Assembly: GCF_024721175.1 (NCBI RefSeq)
Contig: NZ_CP099398.1
Span: forward strand, 124,001 to 188,000
Source: Rhizobium sp. Pop5
Lineage (GTDB): Bacteria > Pseudomonadota > Alphaproteobacteria > Rhizobiales > Rhizobiaceae
DNA length: 64,000 bases
Reading direction: 5' to 3'
The notes under the pieces are model-generated. The model saw only the letters and a program-made list of their open reading frames with translations, was not told the DNA's origin and searched no databases. Shown here piece by piece: positions 20,908 to 30,146 of the stretch. Position numbers and translations under genes: made by a program. Within the stretch, counting starts at the first letter, position 1, and the number at the start of each line of letters is the position of its first letter.

Positions 20908-23466
20908 ATGAATTCGACTTTACAACCGCTTTGGCAACGCTCCTTTTTTCAGAAAAGGCGCAATCGCCGGAGAGACGAAGCGCTGCATCATGATACCTCA
21001 GCCGACCGAGGAGCGCTGCTTGAAGCATTGATCGGCGTGTTGCCCCTCCCAATTTTCTTCAAAGATCTGCACGGTCGCTATGTCGGTTGCAACAAGGTTT
21101 TCGAAGATCTCCTCGGTCGCTCGCGCGACGAGATCATCGGGAATACAGATTTTGATCTCAGTTCAACGCAACTGGCGGAAATTTATTCTATTGAAGAGAA
21201 AGGCCTTCTTGAAAGGGGTGGAGCCCAAGTCTCCGAGCGTAAGATCGCTCTCGCAAACGGCGCCATCCTGGATGTTGTCTGCAACAAGGCAGTTTTCAGA
21301 GGTCACGACGACGAGCCCGCGGGTCTGATTGGCGTTATCATCGACATAACCGAACACAAGTTGGCGGAGCAGGAACTCAAAAACGCTCTCGAACTAGCCC
21401 AAGGGATCGTCACCGCTATTCCAGACGTTCTGTTTGAGGTCGACGAGGATGGGCGATATCTTCAGGTCTGGACCAGAAATCCCGAACTACTAGCCCAGCA
21501 GCGGGAAATGCTACTGGGTAGGACGGTCGACCAAGTTCTTGCGCCTGATCAAGCGGCTATTGCAATGGAGGCGCTTCGAACTGCAAGCAGTGAAGGAGTT
21601 GCCTACGGTCGATGCATTAGCGTATCCTTGCCAAACGGCGAGACCCGATGGTTCGAGTTGTCGGTGGCTAGACGACCAAGCGCCGATCCTGACGCCGCCA
21701 CCACGCTCCTGGCATTTTCGCGTGATGTCACGGAACGAAGGCAGGCGGAAGACGCCATCAACTCCGTGCGGACGCAATTGCTAAGTGTGCTGCAAACCAT
21801 TCCTGACATGGTTTGGGTAAAGAATGTCGATGGCGTACACCTGTTGTGCAATCATGCATTTGAGCGGCTGACCGGGAAATCGGAGGCGGAGGTCGTTGGA
21901 AAAACGGACCTTGAATTGTTCGGGGCTGAGAGAGCTCACATTTCCGGAAAATCTGATGAGGCCACGATCGAAGCCGGTGGCATACTTATCGACGAGAATT
22001 GGGTGGTTTCCCCGGAGAACGGTCAGTCCATTCTTCTCGAAACACGTAAACTTGCGGTCCTCGGCGCCGGGGGAGAGGTTACAGGAGTCCTCGGGGTCTC
22101 TCGCGATGTCACGGAACTGAACGCCTCGCGGGAAAAAATCAGGCAAATGGCCTTTTACGATCCGGTGACTTCTTTGCCGAACCGCTTGCTGTTTAACGAG
22201 CGATTGCAAAAGGTCGTCAGTGACGCGTCGTCTCAACGTCGGCGGACAGGGGTAATGCTGATTGACATCGACCATTTCAAAGTCGTGAACGATACGATGG
22301 GTCACCCTGTGGGTGATCAACTACTCTGCCAGGTCGCTACCCGGCTTAAGAAATCTGTCCGCGATCTCGACACGGTTGCGCGTCTCGGCGGCGACGAGTT
22401 CGCGATTCTGTTGCCGGAAATCCAGACAACCGACGATCTCGATTGGGTTGCGTGCTCGATCCTCGAGAGATTCAAGGAATCTTTCCTATTGGATGGCAAG
22501 GAAGTCTACGTGTCATGCAGTGTAGGCATCGCGATCTCGCCCGACGACAGCACAGATGTCAACGATCTGGTGAAATACGCCGACTCTGCGATGTATCTTG
22601 CCAAACGCTCGGGGAGAAACAGTTTTCGCTTTTATTCGAAGGATTTGACTGTGGGCGTGGAGGAGCGCATGCAGTTGGAATCTGAATTGCGCCGCGCTAT
22701 CGAGCGCGAAGAATTGGAGCTGCACTACCAGCCCAAGGTGCTTCTGGACAGCGGCGTAATGATAGGATCGGAAGCGTTGTTGAGATGGCCTCATCCCGAG
22801 ATGGGCATGATTCCGCCGGTTCGATTCATTCCGGTCGCTGAGGATACCGGGCTGATCGTTGAACTCGGGCGATGGGTGCTGCGTGAAGCGTGCAAGACGG
22901 CGAAGGAGCTGAACGCCGATTGCCACCACCTGCACAAGATTGCAGTCAACCTTTCGGGTAAGCAATTCCAATGCTCACGGTTGGTAAACGAGATCGCTGC
23001 AATCCTCGGTGAAACCGGTTGCCGCGCGGAATGGATCGAAATCGAAATCACGGAGAGTCTGCTTCTCGATCGGAAGGGCGAGACCCTGCAGACGCTTCTT
23101 AAGCTGCGTCAAATGGGATTTTCGATTGCTATCGATGATTTTGGCACCGGTTACTCGGCGCTCAACTATCTAGCCCGCTTCCCGATCGACACGCTGAAGA
23201 TCGATCGGTCATTCATAAATAGCTCGGACAAAAGGAACGAAGAATTGGTCAAAGCGATTCTGTCCATTGCACAATGTCTTGGGCAGGACGTGGTGGCGGA
23301 AGGTGTTGAGACCGCCGAGCAGGCAGCATTTCTCGCAGCGAACGGATGCGGTTCGGCGCAAGGCTTCTTTTACAGCAAGGCCCTGCCGAAGATGGAATTG
23401 ATCGCTCTTTGGGTGCGCGCGTCCGCCACCGGCTTCGTTTCAGATCGTTACGCCGCTTCGCGATGA
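20908..23466 (+). CDS. PAS-PAS-PAS-GGDEF-EAL cyclic-di-GMP turnover protein
   Basis: 852 aa cytoplasmic sensor enzyme. Three PAS repeats (about residues 40-160, 165-290, 295-410; for example PIFFKDLHGRYVGCN and MVWVKNVDGVHLLCN), then GGDEF (RLGGDEFAILL) with an upstream RxxD inhibitory site (RDLD), then EAL (GSEALLRW, EITES, DDFGTGYSAL, AEGVE). Both catalytic motifs look intact, so it could both make and hydrolyse c-di-GMP. ATG 20908 follows AAGGAG; a longer in-frame extension to 20830 has no such site. It is paralogous along its whole length to the protein at 52798. Confidence 0.93.
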   Translation: MNSTLQPLWQRSFFQKRRNRRRDEALHHDTSADRGALLEALIGVLPLPIFFKDLHGRYVGCNKVFEDLLGRSRDEIIGNTDFDLSSTQLAEIYSIEEKGLLERGGAQVSERKIALANGAILDVVCNKAVFRGHDDEPAGLIGVIIDITEHKLAEQELKNALELAQGIVTAIPDVLFEVDEDGRYLQVWTRNPELLAQQREMLLGRTVDQVLAPDQAAIAMEALRTASSEGVAYGRCISVSLPNGETRWFELSVARRPSADPDAATTLLAFSRDVTERRQAEDAINSVRTQLLSVLQTIPDMVWVKNVDGVHLLCNHAFERLTGKSEAEVVGKTDLELFGAERAHISGKSDEATIEAGGILIDENWVVSPENGQSILLETRKLAVLGAGGEVTGVLGVSRDVTELNASREKIRQMAFYDPVTSLPNRLLFNERLQKVVSDASSQRRRTGVMLIDIDHFKVVNDTMGHPVGDQLLCQVATRLKKSVRDLDTVARLGGDEFAILLPEIQTTDDLDWVACSILERFKESFLLDGKEVYVSCSVGIAISPDDSTDVNDLVKYADSAMYLAKRSGRNSFRFYSKDLTVGVEERMQLESELRRAIEREELELHYQPKVLLDSGVMIGSEALLRWPHPEMGMIPPVRFIPVAEDTGLIVELGRWVLREACKTAKELNADCHHLHKIAVNLSGKQFQCSRLVNEIAAILGETGCRAEWIEIEITESLLLDRKGETLQTLLKLRQMGFSIAIDDFGTGYSALNYLARFPIDTLKIDRSFINSSDKRNEELVKAILSIAQCLGQDVVAEGVETAEQAAFLAANGCGSAQGFFYSKALPKMELIALWVRASATGFVSDRYAASR

Positions 23467-23745
23467 TGAGCGCGAATAAGGGAAAATGTCACCTGTCTGA
23501 TGGACGGTGATGCGGTGCGCGCTGTGAGACAACTCAACTTGAGCCTCGTCAATCTCTGAATGTCTGCGGTTTTTCGCGGAACAGGGGGCAACGCTGGGTC
23601 AACGACCATGCGTTGTGCGGCCCCGCGAGCCGCATTCTCGAATGCTCTGCTCCTACTGCGCGGCATTCGGTAGGCCGGGGAAAACGCGGTACACCGGCTC
23701 CTAAAGCAAGGCAGTCGCTCTCGATATGGCTTTCTTCAAAAATAT
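23467..23745. other. Intergenic before the MBL-ADH-MBL operon
   Basis: No gene recognised. The right edge is the operator-promoter at 23746. Marks the left border of the compact catabolic island. Confidence 0.5.
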
Positions 23746-23774
23746 TTGACAGATTATCATACAATCTGCCAAAA
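23746..23774 (+). promoter_or_regulatory. Promoter with best-conserved 17-bp palindromic operator
   Basis: TTGACA (23746-23751) overlapping by one base the operator AGATTATCATACAATCT (23751-23767), in which AGATT-GT/AC-AATCT arms match in nearly every position. This copy defines the palindrome AGATTGTC-N-GACAATCT. The -10 is poor. Lies 40 bp before the first hydrolase gene. Confidence 0.8.
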
Positions 23775-23806
23775 ATGTCGCCAAGCACCTGATGGGAGGA
23801 AAATCA

Positions 23807-24703
23807 GTGTCTCTTAGTATGCATCACCTGGCCAAGCTTCCGTATTTTTATCCGTTCGAATTTGGCGATGGAAAAATCACGGTACTGTCCGACGGGCCGT
23901 TAGAGCTAGGAGATCCTCGCCTGAACTTCTTGGGGGTAGAGCCACGCACGGTCAGCCTGATGCTAGAGGACAATTTCCTGCCAACGAACAAAGTTGTACT
24001 CGAGCAAAACGTGCCGCTTGTTGAGATAAATGGAAGAACAATTCTATTTGATACCGGGATGGGGTCTTCCAAAGCTTTCGGGCCCACCACAGGTCGACTC
24101 CTAGCCAGCCTGAGAGAGGCAGGTCGAGATCCGACGGAGATCGATGCGGTGGTTCTGTCGCACGCCCATATCGATCATATCGGCGGTCTGTGCGATGGCA
24201 ATGGAAGGTTAAATTTCCCGAACGCCGACATCTTCATCAGTGAGCGAGACTTCACGGACTGGACGGACGGGTCGTCGATCGATTCTTCATTTCAATTTCA
24301 AATCGATAACGCTCGGCGAAACCTGCTTCCCCACAAGGATCGGACCTTCTTTTTCAAAGACGGCGAGGAGTTCTTGCCGGGCGTTCACGCGATTTCGGCC
24401 CCCGGCCACACGCTCGGTCATCATTGTTTTATGCTGCAGTCGGGAAACGATCGCCTCTGTTTTCTCGGCGACCTTACGCACCATCATATCCTGTTGATGG
24501 AGAGGCCGATGATGGAATTCCGATACGACACGGACCCGAAGCTGTCAGCTAGATCCCGCACGCGCGTGCTTGATATGCTGGCGACAGATCGCATTGCGGT
24601 AATGTCCTATCACTTCGCATGGCCAGGTGCCGGGCATGTGGTGCGAAACGGAGACGGATTCCGCTATATCCCCTCTCCAATGCAGTTGCTTGCACATCGA
24701 TAA
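23807..24703 (+). CDS. Metallo-beta-lactamase-fold hydrolase
   Basis: 298 aa zinc hydrolase with the binuclear metal motif SHAHIDHIGG, a second histidine region SAPGHTLGHH and the aspartate in FLGDLTHHH. GTG 23807 is preferred: GGGAGG precedes it by 7 nt, whereas the ATG at 23792 overlaps that site. First gene of a tight operon with a zinc alcohol dehydrogenase and a second, different MBL protein, under the operator at 23746. A lactone or ester substrate is plausible, but the fold covers many chemistries. Confidence 0.88.
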   Translation: MSLSMHHLAKLPYFYPFEFGDGKITVLSDGPLELGDPRLNFLGVEPRTVSLMLEDNFLPTNKVVLEQNVPLVEINGRTILFDTGMGSSKAFGPTTGRLLASLREAGRDPTEIDAVVLSHAHIDHIGGLCDGNGRLNFPNADIFISERDFTDWTDGSSIDSSFQFQIDNARRNLLPHKDRTFFFKDGEEFLPGVHAISAPGHTLGHHCFMLQSGNDRLCFLGDLTHHHILLMERPMMEFRYDTDPKLSARSRTRVLDMLATDRIAVMSYHFAWPGAGHVVRNGDGFRYIPSPMQLLAHR

Positions 24704-24715
24704 GGAATTTCAAAG

Positions 24716-25843
24716 ATGCAGATGCGTTCGGTAATCCTCAGGGAGTCGGGTCTGCCGAAGCCCTATTCAAATTCGAAACCTCTTAAGATTGAGCTTGTGG
24801 AACTGACGCCGCCTGGCCCCATGGAGGTGTTGGTCAAGATCAAGGCTGCCGGTGTCTGCCACTCTGACCTGTCCGCAATCAATGGGGACAGACCGCGTCC
24901 GCTTCCAGTCGCTCTAGGCCATGAGGCATCTGGCGTCGTCGCAGCAATCGGACCGAGTGTCGAGAAGGTTGAGGTTGGTGACCATGTAGTCATGTCATTT
25001 CTGCCGGTTTGTGGCCATTGCTCATATTGCGCTGAAGGCCGCGCCAGCCTCTGCGAACCGGGCTACCAGGCCAATGCTGCAGGAACGCTTCTATCCGGCG
25101 GCAAGCACATCCGTTTGAGAGGATACGAAATTAACCACCATAGCGGCGTTTCTGCGTTTTCCGAATATGCTGTCGTGTCGGCGAGCTCGGTAGTCAAAGT
25201 GACCAAAGATATCGATTTGGCGACAGCTGCTCTCTTCGGCTGTGCCGTTATGACCGGCGTTGGAGCTGTGATGAACACGTGTGGGGTCCGCCCAGGCCGT
25301 AGTGTGGCGGTAATCGGGCTCGGCGGCGTAGGCCTTTCGGCGATACTTGGCGCTGTTGCGAGCGGTGCAAGCGATATCGTGGCGATCGACCTAATCCAAG
25401 CGAAGCTGGATCTTGCCAAGGAGCTGGGAGCGACGAAGACTTTTTTGGCCACCTCGCCGAATATTGTTGCCCAAGTAAAAGGCGCGACAAGCGGCGGGGT
25501 AGACTACGCGATAGAGATGGCTGGATCCAAAAAGGCATTCGAGCTTGCATATGAGATTACCCGGCGCGGAGGGATGACCGCTACGGCCGGACTGGCCAGC
25601 GCAAATTCCCGTTTCGAGGTTTCGCCCTTGCCGTTGGTCGGAGAGGAGAGAACGATCAAGGGCAGCTATATGGGTTCCTGCGTGCCATCGCGCGACATAC
25701 CCCGCTATATCGACCTTTACCTCAAAGGTAAGCTGCCAGTGGACAAATTGCTGTCGAGCACTGGCCCCCTTGATGAGATCAATGAGGTTTTCGACCGTCT
25801 TGACAGGGCCGAGATCAATCGACACCTAGTCTTGATGGACTGA
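24716..25843 (+). CDS. Zinc-dependent alcohol dehydrogenase (MDR superfamily)
   Basis: 375 aa. Catalytic zinc residues in GVCHSDL (Cys) and GHEASG (His-Glu), the structural zinc lobe CGHCSYCAEGRASLC, and NAD-binding loop GLGGVGLSAILGA. Domain order and length are those of class III-like/AdhC-type enzymes. It oxidises an alcohol to an aldehyde, or the reverse. Starts 12 nt after the hydrolase; its stop overlaps the start of the next gene (TGATGG), so the three genes form one operon. Differs clearly from the aryl-alcohol-type paralogues at 39005 and 46051. Confidence 0.92.
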   Translation: MQMRSVILRESGLPKPYSNSKPLKIELVELTPPGPMEVLVKIKAAGVCHSDLSAINGDRPRPLPVALGHEASGVVAAIGPSVEKVEVGDHVVMSFLPVCGHCSYCAEGRASLCEPGYQANAAGTLLSGGKHIRLRGYEINHHSGVSAFSEYAVVSASSVVKVTKDIDLATAALFGCAVMTGVGAVMNTCGVRPGRSVAVIGLGGVGLSAILGAVASGASDIVAIDLIQAKLDLAKELGATKTFLATSPNIVAQVKGATSGGVDYAIEMAGSKKAFELAYEITRRGGMTATAGLASANSRFEVSPLPLVGEERTIKGSYMGSCVPSRDIPRYIDLYLKGKLPVDKLLSSTGPLDEINEVFDRLDRAEINRHLVLMD

Positions 25844-26637
25844 TGGCGGGGAGAATTCTCTTGAACGAGTGGACAGTGCTCGCCATCCATTACGGCACCG
25901 CGCAAAGACCAGTAAGTGACCTGATACTAGAGACGAATGACATTCATGATCGTCCATCACAAATCGACTACTTCGTGTGGCTGATCCGTCTCGAGGACCG
26001 ATTAATTCTTGTTGACACTGGTTTCGAAGCCGGAGAGGGCGCGGCCAGAGGGCGGACCCTCTTGATCCATCCGGTGGCAGCACTGAGCAGCCTTGGCATC
26101 AAATCCAGCGAAATTACTGATGTCGTTGTGACACACCTGCACTACGATCACGCCGGAAACCTCCCGGCCTTTCCTAACGCCACTTTTCACATTCAGGATC
26201 GGGAGATGGCGTATGGAACGGGGCGGTGTATGTGCCATGAGCGAATGCGTCGGCCTTTTGCTACAGAAGGTGTCGTCGACGCGGTCCGGCTCGTTTTTCA
26301 GTCACGGGTACGGTTCCATGATGGGGATGGGGAAATTGTTCCTGGATGCAGGGTGCATCTGGTTGGCGGTCACTCGAAAGGTTTGCAAGTTGTTACGGTG
26401 GCAACAGGCGGCGCTTTGCTGGTTATCGCTTCCGACGCGCTTCATTTCCAGCACTATCTTGAAAATGACGGCGCGTTTCCCCTGTTTGCAGATTACCTAG
26501 AGGTCATCGAGGGTTACAACAAGCTCCGCGTCCTTGCCGGAGCAAACGGACTCATCATTCCGGGTCATGACCCTGAGGTGCTACAGAAATTTTCTCCCCT
26601 TGCGCCAGACCTCCAGTTCGCTAGAGTTCTCCTGTGA
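25843..26637 (+). CDS. Metallo-beta-lactamase-fold hydrolase, lactonase-like (AttM/BlcC type)
   Basis: 264 aa. Metal-binding motif THLHYDHAGN, then FPNATFHIQDREM, GGHSKG, an aspartate in IASDALH and a final IIPGHDP; this set is typical of the N-acyl-homoserine/gamma-butyrolactone lactonase family. Start codon overlaps the stop of the alcohol dehydrogenase. In Agrobacterium the blc operon pairs a lactonase of this type with an alcohol dehydrogenase and a semialdehyde dehydrogenase; here a similar enzyme set exists, but under a GntR-type operator and with a semialdehyde-type dehydrogenase 20 kb away. Quorum-signal cleavage is an alternative. Confidence 0.85.
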   Translation: MAGRILLNEWTVLAIHYGTAQRPVSDLILETNDIHDRPSQIDYFVWLIRLEDRLILVDTGFEAGEGAARGRTLLIHPVAALSSLGIKSSEITDVVVTHLHYDHAGNLPAFPNATFHIQDREMAYGTGRCMCHERMRRPFATEGVVDAVRLVFQSRVRFHDGDGEIVPGCRVHLVGGHSKGLQVVTVATGGALLVIASDALHFQHYLENDGAFPLFADYLEVIEGYNKLRVLAGANGLIIPGHDPEVLQKFSPLAPDLQFARVLL

Positions 26638-26674
26638 CCCACAATAAACCGATTGAAATTTTTTGCTGTTTGCA

Positions 26675-26689
26675 GACAATCGGGTTGTC
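26675..26689. promoter_or_regulatory. Inverted repeat upstream of gntR, candidate autoregulatory operator
   Basis: GACAA-TCGGG-TTGTC, 70 bp before the regulator gene. On the minus strand it reads GGACAACCCGATTGTCTGC, so it holds the GATTGTCTG core found in the other operators, in the opposite orientation. Likely lets the regulator control its own gene. Confidence 0.5.
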
Positions 26690-26757
26690 CTACGAAACGC
26701 TCCGGCAGTATATTGATTCTGTGCGTCACTAGAAATTTCATCGAAGGTTTGTTGTGA

Positions 26758-27447
26758 ATGGGAACGATCGACCTCCAGATTAGACGTCAAAACGCCTCTC
26801 TTCGAATCCTTGTTGAGGATAAGCTCCGGCAGGCTATTTCAAGTGGCCGTTTCAAGCCCGGGCAGCGGCTGGTGGAGCGCGAGTTGTGCGAACTTATCGG
26901 GGTTGGCCGAACTTCAGTTCGCGAGGCGCTACGCCAGTTAGAAGCTGAAGGGCTTATTACTAGCTATCCGCATCGGGGGCCGGTTGTCAGCACTATCAGC
27001 TACGAGGAGGCTAGGCAGCTTTATAGTGTACGCGCGCTGCTTGAAAGCTTTGCCGGCCAGGAGTTCGCCGAGAACGGTTCGAATGAAGAGATCGTTGCTC
27101 TCCTCGAGACCGTGGAAGCGTTCGAAGCCGCAGCCAAGAGCGGTTCCGGAACGCGGATCATCGAAGCCAAGACCGCTTTTTACGATTGTTTGATGACCGG
27201 CAGCAAGAACGTGTTTGTGAAGCAAATGCTCACGTCGTTGCACAACCGGGTCACATTGTTGCGGATGACATCGATGACCCAGCCAGGGCGGCTGCAGAAC
27301 AGCGTTTTCGAAATAAGAGAGATTGCGGCCGCTATTGCGTTGCGTGATGGCGACAGGGCAGCCGCGCTTTGCAAGCGCCATATCGAAATCGCGGCTAAGG
27401 TGGCGTTGGACTACTTGAGCAAGAACCCCGTCGAAACCTCCGAGTAG
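26758..27447 (+). CDS. GntR-family regulator, FCD subfamily, candidate master regulator of the island
   Basis: 229 aa DNA-binding protein. N-terminal winged helix (about 12-80: LRQAISSGRFKPGQRLVERELCELIGVGRTSVREALRQLEAEGLI) followed by an all-helical FCD ligand-binding domain; FCD family members often bind a metal and a carboxylate or sugar-acid effector. It is the only intact non-AraC regulator inside the island. The repeated operator between -35 and -10 elements implies repression relieved by an effector. It lies just after the MBL-ADH-MBL operon and before the hydrolase gene, both of which carry the operator. That this protein binds those sites is inference from location and from the TTGTC-N-GACAA look of FCD-type operators. 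Confidence 0.9.
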   Translation: MGTIDLQIRRQNASLRILVEDKLRQAISSGRFKPGQRLVERELCELIGVGRTSVREALRQLEAEGLITSYPHRGPVVSTISYEEARQLYSVRALLESFAGQEFAENGSNEEIVALLETVEAFEAAAKSGSGTRIIEAKTAFYDCLMTGSKNVFVKQMLTSLHNRVTLLRMTSMTQPGRLQNSVFEIREIAAAIALRDGDRAAALCKRHIEIAAKVALDYLSKNPVETSE

Positions 27448-27480
27448 TTCCACAAAACGAAGTTCAGGCGACGGCTAAGG

Positions 27481-27509
27481 TTGACAGATTGTCTGAAAAT
27501 CTGCTTACC
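27481..27509 (+). promoter_or_regulatory. Promoter with 17-bp operator upstream of alpha/beta hydrolase
   Basis: TTGACA (27481-27486), operator AGATTGTCTGAAAATCT (27486-27502; outer AGATT/AATCT arms perfect), -10 CTTACC at 17-bp spacing. Confidence 0.8.
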
Positions 27510-27576
27510 TCTCTTATGGGAGGTGAGACACAGGAAGTGCGGCTTCCCAACAACATCATTTTGTTAGGGAGGACGT

Positions 27577-28806
27577 ATGGGCGCCCATGCCGAGCTGATT
27601 AAACGCGTAACCCTGGCGATCGAAGATCCGGAGCTACCGCGACTGACCCCAGGTCTTACAACACGGATCTCGTTGCAAGTTGGACCAGAAAAGTCATCAC
27701 TTGCTGTGGGAGGCGGGATAGTCGCACTGGACGGCGCGGACGAAAATGCTGACGTCATACTGAGTGCCCCAGAAGGAGCTTGGGAAAAGGTTATGCAGGT
27801 GCCGCCGCCGGCAACCTACCATTCGTTCACCGCCTTTCAACTCGCTAACCCTGAGTTCACGTTATCTGGTTCGCCCGTAGCAATCGCTCAAGCGCGTCCC
27901 GCTCTGGAGCGACTGTTCGAAATCGTCGTAGCGTCTCCGCCCCTAGTTGCGCCGAAGGTCGATCGAAATATTGAACAGGTCACCGGACGCTATAAGCGGG
28001 TAGAGGTCGGCGGCGTAGAACACGATATCTTTTACGAGGAAGCCGGTGCAGGAACTCCTATCCTTTTCCTCCATACGGCTGGCGCAGACGGCCGTCAGTT
28101 TCTACCGCAACTCTCCGACACTGGGTTTGCGCGTACGAACCGATTGATCTCAGTTGATCTGCCGTTTCACGGACGTTCGATGCCTCCTTTAACTTGGGAC
28201 GGCTCGCCCTATCAACTCACAACGGATCTCTACCTGACCTGGTGCACGGCGATACTCGACCAGCTCGTCGGAGACAGAGCTATCGTCGTTGGAGGATCTA
28301 TGGGCGCGGCGATGTGCATGGTGCTGGCGGCGGAGCGACCGGAACGTCTAATGGGTGTAATTGCGGTCGAGCCGCCGTTGAAGTCAAAGGGCCGTCGCAA
28401 CCCCTTTCAACACAACGTCAACGTTCATGGGTCGCTTCATAACTCAGCCTATGTCCGCGGAATCATGAGCCCGCTCAGCCCGCAAGAAGAGCGACGCCGC
28501 GCCAGTTGGATCTACTCGCAGGGTGCTCCTGGAGTTTATCCCGGCGATCTTTCGTTCTACAGCGACGAGTTCGACGGTGCCGTCGTCGGTCCGAAGATTG
28601 ATGCCAAGCGAACACCGACCGTTCTTCTCTCCGGGACCTATGACTACTCTGCGACGCCTGCAGACGGAGCAGCGCTAGCGGCCCTCATTCCTGGCAGCCG
28701 TCATGTCGTTATGGAGGGGCTTGGGCACTTTCCGATGTGCGAAAATCCTGACTATTTCCGGAGCTTCTTGCAAGACGCTATTCGGTTCGTCGAAGATAAC
28801 GGCTGA
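27577..28806 (+). CDS. Alpha/beta-hydrolase with N-terminal SCP2-like extension
   Basis: 409 aa. Residues about 1-125 resemble a sterol-carrier-type lipid-binding unit (RISLQVGPEKSSLAVGGG, then FTLSGSPVAI), and about 140-409 form an alpha/beta hydrolase. The oxyanion region is LHTAGADGRQ, the nucleophile elbow GGSMGAA, the acid LSGTYDYSATP and the histidine GLGHFPM, so the triad is complete. ATG 27577 follows GGGAGG. Single-gene unit under the operator at 27481. By analogy to the Rut pathway (monooxygenase, flavin reductase, alpha/beta hydrolase) it may cleave the product of the monooxygenase at 32475; this is inference. Confidence 0.87.
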   Translation: MGAHAELIKRVTLAIEDPELPRLTPGLTTRISLQVGPEKSSLAVGGGIVALDGADENADVILSAPEGAWEKVMQVPPPATYHSFTAFQLANPEFTLSGSPVAIAQARPALERLFEIVVASPPLVAPKVDRNIEQVTGRYKRVEVGGVEHDIFYEEAGAGTPILFLHTAGADGRQFLPQLSDTGFARTNRLISVDLPFHGRSMPPLTWDGSPYQLTTDLYLTWCTAILDQLVGDRAIVVGGSMGAAMCMVLAAERPERLMGVIAVEPPLKSKGRRNPFQHNVNVHGSLHNSAYVRGIMSPLSPQEERRRASWIYSQGAPGVYPGDLSFYSDEFDGAVVGPKIDAKRTPTVLLSGTYDYSATPADGAALAALIPGSRHVVMEGLGHFPMCENPDYFRSFLQDAIRFVEDNG

Positions 28807-28835
28807 TCACAAAGCAACCGCGTTGGCCATTTACC

Positions 28836-30146
28836 GATCGTGTCCCAGTACGTGGCGTAGGTGACGGTAGGGAGTAAAGCCGAGCGCCCGCGCGCTTCTC
28901 GTTGCGCTGTAGCGGGTGATCGGCTTTGCGGGCGGCCATCAGTGTTTTCCGCTAGGGTCGGGTTGTTCAAGACCAACCTGACGGAAAGATCACCGATGAC
29001 CAATGACATGATGAACGTGCGCTCCCTTGTTGAGAAGAGTGCCGATGCAGATTTGTTGCGTGAGATGATTGGCTTTGCCGCCGAGCGGCTGATGGAGTTG
29101 GAGGTCGGCTCGGCTACGGGTGCTGACTTCGGTGTGAAGAACCCCATGCGGCTCACTCAACGCAATGGCTACCGTGACCGCGATTGGGAGACGCGGGCTG
29201 GCACCGTCGAGCTTCGCATTCCGAAGCTGCGCAAAGGCAGCTACTTTCCGAGCTTCCTTGAACCGCGCCGCATGGCAGAGAAAGCTCTGACGGCCGTTAT
29301 CCAGGAAGCGTATATCCAGGGAATCTCGACTCGTTCTGTCGACGACCTGTGGTGGATGCGACCTATCTCAAGGTCCGGCGTGGCGGCCGCATCGTCTCAG
29401 TCGCCGTCATTATCGCGGTCGGCGTCAATAACGACGGTCGGCGCGAGGTCCTGGGTATGGAAGTTGGCACCTCGGAGGCCGAACCGATCTGGACGGAATT
29501 CCTGCGCAGGCTAACGCGCCGCGGTCTACGCGGGGTGAAGTTGGTTGTCTCTGATGCACATGAGGGCATCAAGGCTGCCGTTTCCAAGGTTCTCAATGCC
29601 ACTTGGCAAAGGTGCCGGGTTCACTTCATGAGGAACGTGCTCGCGCATGCTGGAAAGAGCGGCAGGCGGGTCGTATCCGCCTTCATCGCGACGGCCTTTG
29701 CCCAGGAGACCCCGGAGGCAGCAAGCCGCACAATGGCGCAGTGTCGCCGATCAAATCAGGCCGAAAGTGCCGAAGCTTGCCACCATCATGGACGACGCTG
29801 AAGAGGACGTGCTCGCCTACATGACCTTCCCGAAAGAGCACCGGGCAAAGCTGCACTCGACGAATCCAATTGAGCGTCTCAACGGCGAAATCAAGCGACG
29901 CACCGAGGTCGTCGGCATCTTTCCGAACGACGAAGCCATCGTCCGTCTCGTCGGCGCACTGCTGCTCGAACAGAATGACGAATGGGCCGTTCAACGCGCC
30001 AAGTATATGACGCTTGAGACCATGGCCCAAATGAGATGAGCCCCAAATCAGCCTGCCCCGCTGTGGCACGCTGATATCCCCTTCCGACCCATGTCGGGAA
30101 AGCACGGCCATCAGCCGCGACCTACACCACCTCCCGGGACACGATC
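28836..30146 (+). mobile_element. IS256-family element, degraded
   Basis: Bounded by imperfect inverted repeats GATCGTGTCCCAGTACGTGG (28836) and, read inwards at the right, GATCGTGTCCCGGGAGGTGG (ending 30146). Contains one broken transposase gene. It sits between the alpha/beta hydrolase and the SDR and so interrupts the regulon island without visibly damaging its genes. Confidence 0.75.
28996..30039 (+). pseudogene. IS256-family transposase, internally deleted and frameshifted
   Basis: Recognisable as a Transposase_mut protein: [37 protein letters not shown] is split over the N-terminal part, then [19 protein letters not shown] and VVSDAHEGIKAAV from the catalytic core, and STNPIERLNGEIKRRTEVVGIFPN near the end. 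Around 29346 roughly 40 codons normally preceding the first catalytic aspartate are missing and the frame changes; a second frame change lies near 29735 (one extra base). Inactive. Confidence 0.88.

Noticed and set aside
25843..26637. Naming the operon blc/att (gamma-butyrolactone catabolism)
   Set aside because: Lactonase motif agrees, but the regulator family, gene order and an additional hydrolase differ, and no semialdehyde dehydrogenase is in the operon.
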